Source: Streptomyces griseocarneus
GTDB taxonomy: Bacteria > Actinomycetota > Actinomycetes > Streptomycetales > Streptomycetaceae
Length of the DNA: 64,000 nucleotides
Reading direction: 5' to 3'
NCBI GenBank assembly: GCA_003674045.1
Contig: PENC01000017.1
Span: 1-64,000, forward strand
Both the position numbers and the translations under genes were made by a program. Shown here piece after piece: positions 60,106-64,000 of this stretch (the stretch's first letter is position 1; each line of letters begins with the position of its first letter). Under the pieces are notes generated by a model that saw nothing but the letters and a program-made list of their open reading frames with translations, did no database searches and was not told the DNA's origin.

Positions 60106-61740
60106 ATGGCCGAAGCCGAGCCCACCCCTTCCCGCCGCCGCAGGCCCGCACGGGCCGTACGGACCGCCCGGTCCGTCACCGCGGCGGCCCTGGCGCTGGC
60201 CACCGCCGGGGGAGGGGCGTACGTCGCCGAGTGGGGCCCGTTCGCCGCGGCCGGCGAGCGCACCGACCCCGCGGCCGAGGCCCAGGGGCGCGCCTTCCTC
60301 GCCGACTGGGCCGCGGGCCGCACGGCCGACGCGGGCCGTCGCACCACCAGCCCGGGGCAGGCGCAGGACGTCCTGGGGAACTTCACCGCCGGCCTGCGGA
60401 TCACCGGCCCGAGCCTCACCGCCGCCAGGACCACCGCCACTTCCGGCACCGCCGCCACCGTCGCCTTCACCGCCAAGATGCCCGTCGCCGACCTGGGCAC
60501 CTGGACGTACGAGTCGGAACTCCCCCTGCGCAAGCAGAAGGACGGCTCCTGGAAGGTGCACTGGACGCTGTCCCTGGTCCACCCCGAGCTGAGCGACACA
60601 CAGAAGTTCCGCCTGGACCGCGAGAACACCGCGGGACCCGAGATCACCGACCGCACGGGCACCGCGCTGACACGGCAGTCGTACCCCTCCCTGGCCCCCG
60701 TCCTCAGCGGGCTCGCCAAGGGCGCCGGAGTCGGACCGCGCGGCGCCGTGCAACGCGTCGACCGGATCACCGGAGAGGTCACGGGCACCGAGGTGACATT
60801 CGGCGAGAAGCCCTCCCGCCCCGCCGACCGGCCCGTACGCACCACGATCGACGCCACCTGGCAGCGCGCCGCGGAGAAGGCACTCGCCACGAAGGCCCAG
60901 GGCAGGAACGCGGCGCTCGTCGCCCTGCGGATCGACAACGGCGAGGTCCTCGCCGTGGGCAACACCCCGTCGGGGTTCAACCGCGCCGTCTCCGGCACCT
61001 ACGCGCCCGGCTCCGCCTGGAAGATCGTCACCAGCAGCGCACTGCTGCTCAAGAACGCCGTCAGGCCCACCGACGTCGTGGACTGCCCCAAATACCTCAC
61101 CGTCGGCAAGGAGTTCCACAACGTCGAGACCTCCGAGCACCCGGGCGCCACGTTCCAGCAGGACTTCACCGAATCCTGCAACACCGCCTTCATCGGCCTG
61201 CGCGGCAAGCTCGGCGACGGCGAACCGGGCGACGTCGCCCGTACGTACTTCGGCGTCGGGCAGCAATGGCACACCGGCATCCCCTCGTTCGACGGGTCCG
61301 TGCCCGCGCCCCGCGACCAGACGGAGAAGGCCGCCTCGATGATCGGTCAGGGCAGGGTCCTCGCCAACCCGCTGGTCATGGCCTCCGTCACCGCGACGGC
61401 GGTCTCCGGCACCTTCCACCAGCCCACGTTCACCGGCGACGCCGAGGACGGGACCAGCACCAGCCGGCTCCCGCAGAACGTCGTCACCACCCTGCGGCAG
61501 ATGATGCGCGCCACCGTCACCGACGGCACGGCCAAGGTGCTCGCCGACCTGCCCGGAGCCGTCGGGGCGAAGACCGGCACCGCCGAGGTCGCCGAGGACG
61601 CCCCCAACAACGGCTGGATCGTGGCCCATCGCGGCAACGTCGCCGTCGCCTGCGTCGTCGAGCAGGGGCAGACCGGAGGGGCCTCCGCGGGACCCGTCGT
61701 CCGCGAACTCCTGGGCGCCGTACCGGGCGACGCCACGTGA
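60106..61740 (+). CDS. Penicillin-binding protein with MecA_N-like domain
   Basis: A 544-residue transpeptidase. One N-terminal helix (AALALATAGGGAYVA, about residues 25-45) anchors it. Residues about 58-160 form an NTF2-like MecA_N domain (FLADWAAGRTADAG, then WKVHWTLSLVHPEL). The transpeptidase core has Ser303-Ala-Trp-Lys306, Ser357-Cys-Asn359 and Lys489-Thr-Gly491. GCGAGGA precedes ATG 60106. MecA_N is also present in low-affinity PBPs. It is followed 52 nt later by a second PBP gene. Confidence 0.9.
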   Translation: MAEAEPTPSRRRRPARAVRTARSVTAAALALATAGGGAYVAEWGPFAAAGERTDPAAEAQGRAFLADWAAGRTADAGRRTTSPGQAQDVLGNFTAGLRITGPSLTAARTTATSGTAATVAFTAKMPVADLGTWTYESELPLRKQKDGSWKVHWTLSLVHPELSDTQKFRLDRENTAGPEITDRTGTALTRQSYPSLAPVLSGLAKGAGVGPRGAVQRVDRITGEVTGTEVTFGEKPSRPADRPVRTTIDATWQRAAEKALATKAQGRNAALVALRIDNGEVLAVGNTPSGFNRAVSGTYAPGSAWKIVTSSALLLKNAVRPTDVVDCPKYLTVGKEFHNVETSEHPGATFQQDFTESCNTAFIGLRGKLGDGEPGDVARTYFGVGQQWHTGIPSFDGSVPAPRDQTEKAASMIGQGRVLANPLVMASVTATAVSGTFHQPTFTGDAEDGTSTSRLPQNVVTTLRQMMRATVTDGTAKVLADLPGAVGAKTGTAEVAEDAPNNGWIVAHRGNVAVACVVEQGQTGGASAGPVVRELLGAVPGDAT

Positions 61741-61792
61741 GACACCGCACGGCACCCGTGAAGAACCGCCGCACGACCCCCACCGGAGAGAC

Positions 61793-63265
61793 ATGAACAA
61801 GCCGCTGCGGCACATAGCCGTCTTCTGCGGAACCCTCGTGATGGCAGTCCTCGTACGGGCGACCTGGGTGCAGTTCGTCCAGGGCGACTCCCTGGCAGGG
61901 AACCCCCACAACCGGCGCGTACAGATCGAGGCGTTCTCCCAGCCACGTGGCGACATCATCGTCGGCGGCAAGCCCGTCACCGGTTCCGTCGCGACCCCCG
62001 GCTCCGACCTCGCGTACAAGCGCGTCTACACCGACGGCCCCATGTACGCGCCGGTCACCGGCTACTTCTCCCAGGCCCAGGGCGCGACCCTCCTCGAAGG
62101 TGTCCACGACGACGTGCTCAGCGGCAAGGACGCGAGACTGCGCACCGGCCTCCTGGACTCGGTGACCGGAAAACGGCCGCCCGGCGGCGACGTCGTCACC
62201 ACGATCGACCCCAAGGCACAGGAAGCCGCCTACAAGGGACTGACAGCCCTCGACGCCAAGGGCGCGGTGGTCGCCCTCGACCCCCGCAGCGGAAAGATCC
62301 TCGCCATGGCGAGCACCCCCTCCTACGACCCCTCCGCTTTCGCCGGGCTGTCCGCCAAGGAAGGCAAGACCTTCACCGGGCTGGACCGCGACAAGGACAA
62401 ACCTCTCAGCAACCGGGCGATCCGCGAGACCTACCCGCCCGGTTCCACCTTCAAGATCCTCACAGCCGCGGCCGCCCTCGAACACGGCACCGTCACCGAC
62501 ATCAACGCCTCCTCCGGCGCCCCCGCCCCGTACCGGCTGCCGCTCAGCACCACCGAGATCGGCAACGTCGTGCCCGACTCCCAGTGCGACCGCGTCTCCA
62601 TGAAGACCGCCATGCAATGGTCGTGCAACAACGTCTTCCTCGACGCCGCGCTGCGCACCGGAAAGGACGGGATGCGCGAGACCGCGGAGAAGTTCGGCTT
62701 CAACAAGGAGCAGTTCACCCCCGTACGCACCGCCGCGAGCAGCTACCCCGGCGACCTGGACAAGCCGCAGACCGCGCTCACCGGCATGGGACAGGGCAGC
62801 CTGACCAGCACCCCGTTGCAGATGGCCATGGTCACCGCCGGAATCGCGGGCGGCGGCAAGCTGATGAAGCCCTACCTGGTGGACGAACTGCGCGCCCCCG
62901 ACCTGTCCACGATCGAACGGACGGAGCCCCAGATGCTGCGGCAGGCCGTCTCCGAACCGACCGCGAAGAAGGTCCAGGAGATGATGGAGTACACCGTCAC
63001 CGACGGCACGGGCGGCAAGGTGAGGATCGACGGCGTCACGGTCGGCGGCAAACCGGGCACCGCCCAGCACGGCGCCGACGTCCGCGACGAGCGCCCCTAC
63101 GCCTGGTTCGTCTCCTACGCCAAGCTGCCGGACGGCTCGTCACCGGTCGCGGTGGCCGTGCTCGTCGACCCCGCGGACATGGACATCTCCCGCGACGACA
63201 TCGCGGGCGGACGCCTGGGCGCGCCGATCGCGAAAGCCGTGATGGAGGCCGTGCTGCGGAAGTAG
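61793..63265 (+). CDS. Penicillin-binding protein (PbpA-like) with KPG in place of KTG
   Basis: A 490-residue class B PBP. The N-terminal helix is HIAVFCGTLVMAVLVRATWV. A dimerisation-type domain (residues about 30-160) precedes the transpeptidase: Ser218-Thr-Phe-Lys221 and Ser277-Cys-Asn279 are intact, but the third motif reads Lys420-Pro-Gly-Thr423 (GGKPGTAQHG) rather than KTG. The Thr-to-Pro change is in the motif that lines the active site. Spacing and length are otherwise normal for PbpA, an elongation/cell-shape transpeptidase. Confidence 0.9.
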   Translation: MNKPLRHIAVFCGTLVMAVLVRATWVQFVQGDSLAGNPHNRRVQIEAFSQPRGDIIVGGKPVTGSVATPGSDLAYKRVYTDGPMYAPVTGYFSQAQGATLLEGVHDDVLSGKDARLRTGLLDSVTGKRPPGGDVVTTIDPKAQEAAYKGLTALDAKGAVVALDPRSGKILAMASTPSYDPSAFAGLSAKEGKTFTGLDRDKDKPLSNRAIRETYPPGSTFKILTAAAALEHGTVTDINASSGAPAPYRLPLSTTEIGNVVPDSQCDRVSMKTAMQWSCNNVFLDAALRTGKDGMRETAEKFGFNKEQFTPVRTAASSYPGDLDKPQTALTGMGQGSLTSTPLQMAMVTAGIAGGGKLMKPYLVDELRAPDLSTIERTEPQMLRQAVSEPTAKKVQEMMEYTVTDGTGGKVRIDGVTVGGKPGTAQHGADVRDERPYAWFVSYAKLPDGSSPVAVAVLVDPADMDISRDDIAGGRLGAPIAKAVMEAVLRK

Positions 63266-63369
63266 CCGGATTCCCCTCCCGGTGGCTGAATTTGCGGCTG
63301 GCACAGGCCACCGCGCGCCACGAGGATGCTCCTCTGCCGATCGGGGCCGAGGGGAAGGGCGGGGAATGG

Positions 63370-64000
63370 ATGGACATACGACGAAGAGGGACAGGGAAGT
63401 CACGGACGTCACGGAAGAGGAGAGGATGGGCGTCGGCGTGCCACGCGGTCGCGCTGGCGCTCGTCTGCGCCGGGGTCGTGACGGGCCCCGCGGCGGCCGC
63501 GCCCGCCGCGGCCGCCGCCGACGGGACAGCCGCGTGTGCCACGGACCCCGGCGCGCAGGGGCTGCCGAGCGTACCGCGGACCGACAGCCTGGTCTCCGTG
63601 GACCGCGCCGACGGCCGGATAGCCCAGTTCCAGCTCTTCAACGACAGCACGGCGACACCCCCGGGCCTGCCGTTCGTCTGGCACCGCGAGCAGGACGCGC
63701 CGGGCGGTGCCTACGGACCGTGGGAGCGCGTGAGCGCGGCGACCGTCGGCCCGAAGAGCTACTTCATCACGGCCGTCGAGAACTCGGCGGGCAATCTGGA
63801 ACTGCTGTTCTCCACCAACTACGCGTTCTGCCACACCGTGGAGGACGGCAACGGCGGCTGGACCGCCCCGGACGCCTTCGGCCTCGCACCGGGGGCGTAC
63901 CACGGTGGCGCCATGCTGTTCAAGGAGCGGGACGGCAGCATCGACGCCTTCGCGTCGAGCCCGGGCAACGGCACCGCCATGCAGCTCCGGCACCAGGACA
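63370..64000 (+). CDS. Secreted protein with possible beta-propeller-like repeats (partial, runs off the window)
   Basis: 210 codons are open to the end of the window. ATG 63370 begins MDIRRRGTGKSRTSRKRRGW, then a hydrophobic run AVALALVCAGVVTGPAAAAP typical of a signal peptide with an Arg-rich n-region. The mature part has Trp- and Gly-rich segments such as PFVWHREQDAPGGAYGPWER and AYHGGAMLFKERDGSIDAFA that recall a lectin-like beta-propeller. The call is provisional because the C-terminal part is missing. Confidence 0.7.
   Translation, partial: MDIRRRGTGKSRTSRKRRGWASACHAVALALVCAGVVTGPAAAAPAAAAADGTAACATDPGAQGLPSVPRTDSLVSVDRADGRIAQFQLFNDSTATPPGLPFVWHREQDAPGGAYGPWERVSAATVGPKSYFITAVENSAGNLELLFSTNYAFCHTVEDGNGGWTAPDAFGLAPGAYHGGAMLFKERDGSIDAFASSPGNGTAMQLRHQD

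Noticed and set aside
1-64000. A CRISPR array, an rRNA operon or a prophage
   Set aside because: No regularly spaced repeats, no rRNA sequence and no phage structural, integrase or lysis genes were seen.

Overview
The window is high-GC actinobacterial DNA and looks like a Streptomyces chromosome. The evidence is the strong third-position G/C, GTG starts, ATGA/GTGA-coupled operons, many two-component systems and the many exported proteins. About 57 genes are supported. A partial gene runs off each end.

Layout. 1-3551: an asparagine-degradation operon on the minus strand (ansA, aspA, the start of an NAD malic enzyme gene) with a divergent AsnC-type regulator. 3577-9739: small accessory genes, including a nucleotidyltransferase-like protein, a double-domain AsnC regulator divergent from a DHA2 exporter, a SET-domain protein, a GNAT enzyme and a LysR regulator. 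9847-12109: the threonine-degradation pair tdh-kbl, closed by a 17-bp terminator hairpin. 12245-17466: a LURP-one-like protein, an NTF2-fold protein behind a palindromic operator, a Vat/CatB-type acetyltransferase, a SRPBCC protein, a trypsin-like protease and a glycoside hydrolase. 17562-24539: an MFS transporter, then a minus-strand envelope cluster in which a response regulator and histidine kinase lie between two related GerMN lipoproteins, followed by an acyltransferase-3/SGNH pair. 24695-27088: a PadR regulator with a perfect operator and an acyl-CoA dehydrogenase.

27561-32822 holds an ABC exporter (ATPase, a 29-codon coupled micro-ORF, FtsX-type permease) divergent from a NarL-type two-component system. 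32823-40034 is an insertion-sequence graveyard: a frameshifted IS630-type transposase gene interrupted by a segment with an intact IS5-type element and a DinB-family gene, a second IS630 tail, a secreted alpha/beta hydrolase between the two tails, and a broken IS5-type transposase.

The most notable system lies at 43118-45169. Two tandem RNAs carry circularly permuted tRNA-like modules (T-arm, acceptor hairpin, D-arm) on Y-RNA-like stems. They sit directly upstream of a TROVE/von Willebrand protein, the bacterial Ro60 orthologue Rsr. This looks like a complete Ro-Y RNA ribonucleoprotein locus with a recognisable promoter.

45290-64000 holds a Ca2+/H+ antiporter, a secreted amidase, a stand-alone EF-G domain IV-like protein, an MMPL transporter, a second NarL-type two-component system, an ABC exporter, a SpoIIE-type phosphatase, a cupin and a GlxA-type regulator. 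It ends with a beta-lactam-related island: a LysR regulator coupled to a class A beta-lactamase-like protein, divergent from two penicillin-binding proteins, one with a MecA_N-like domain and one with KPG in place of KTG.
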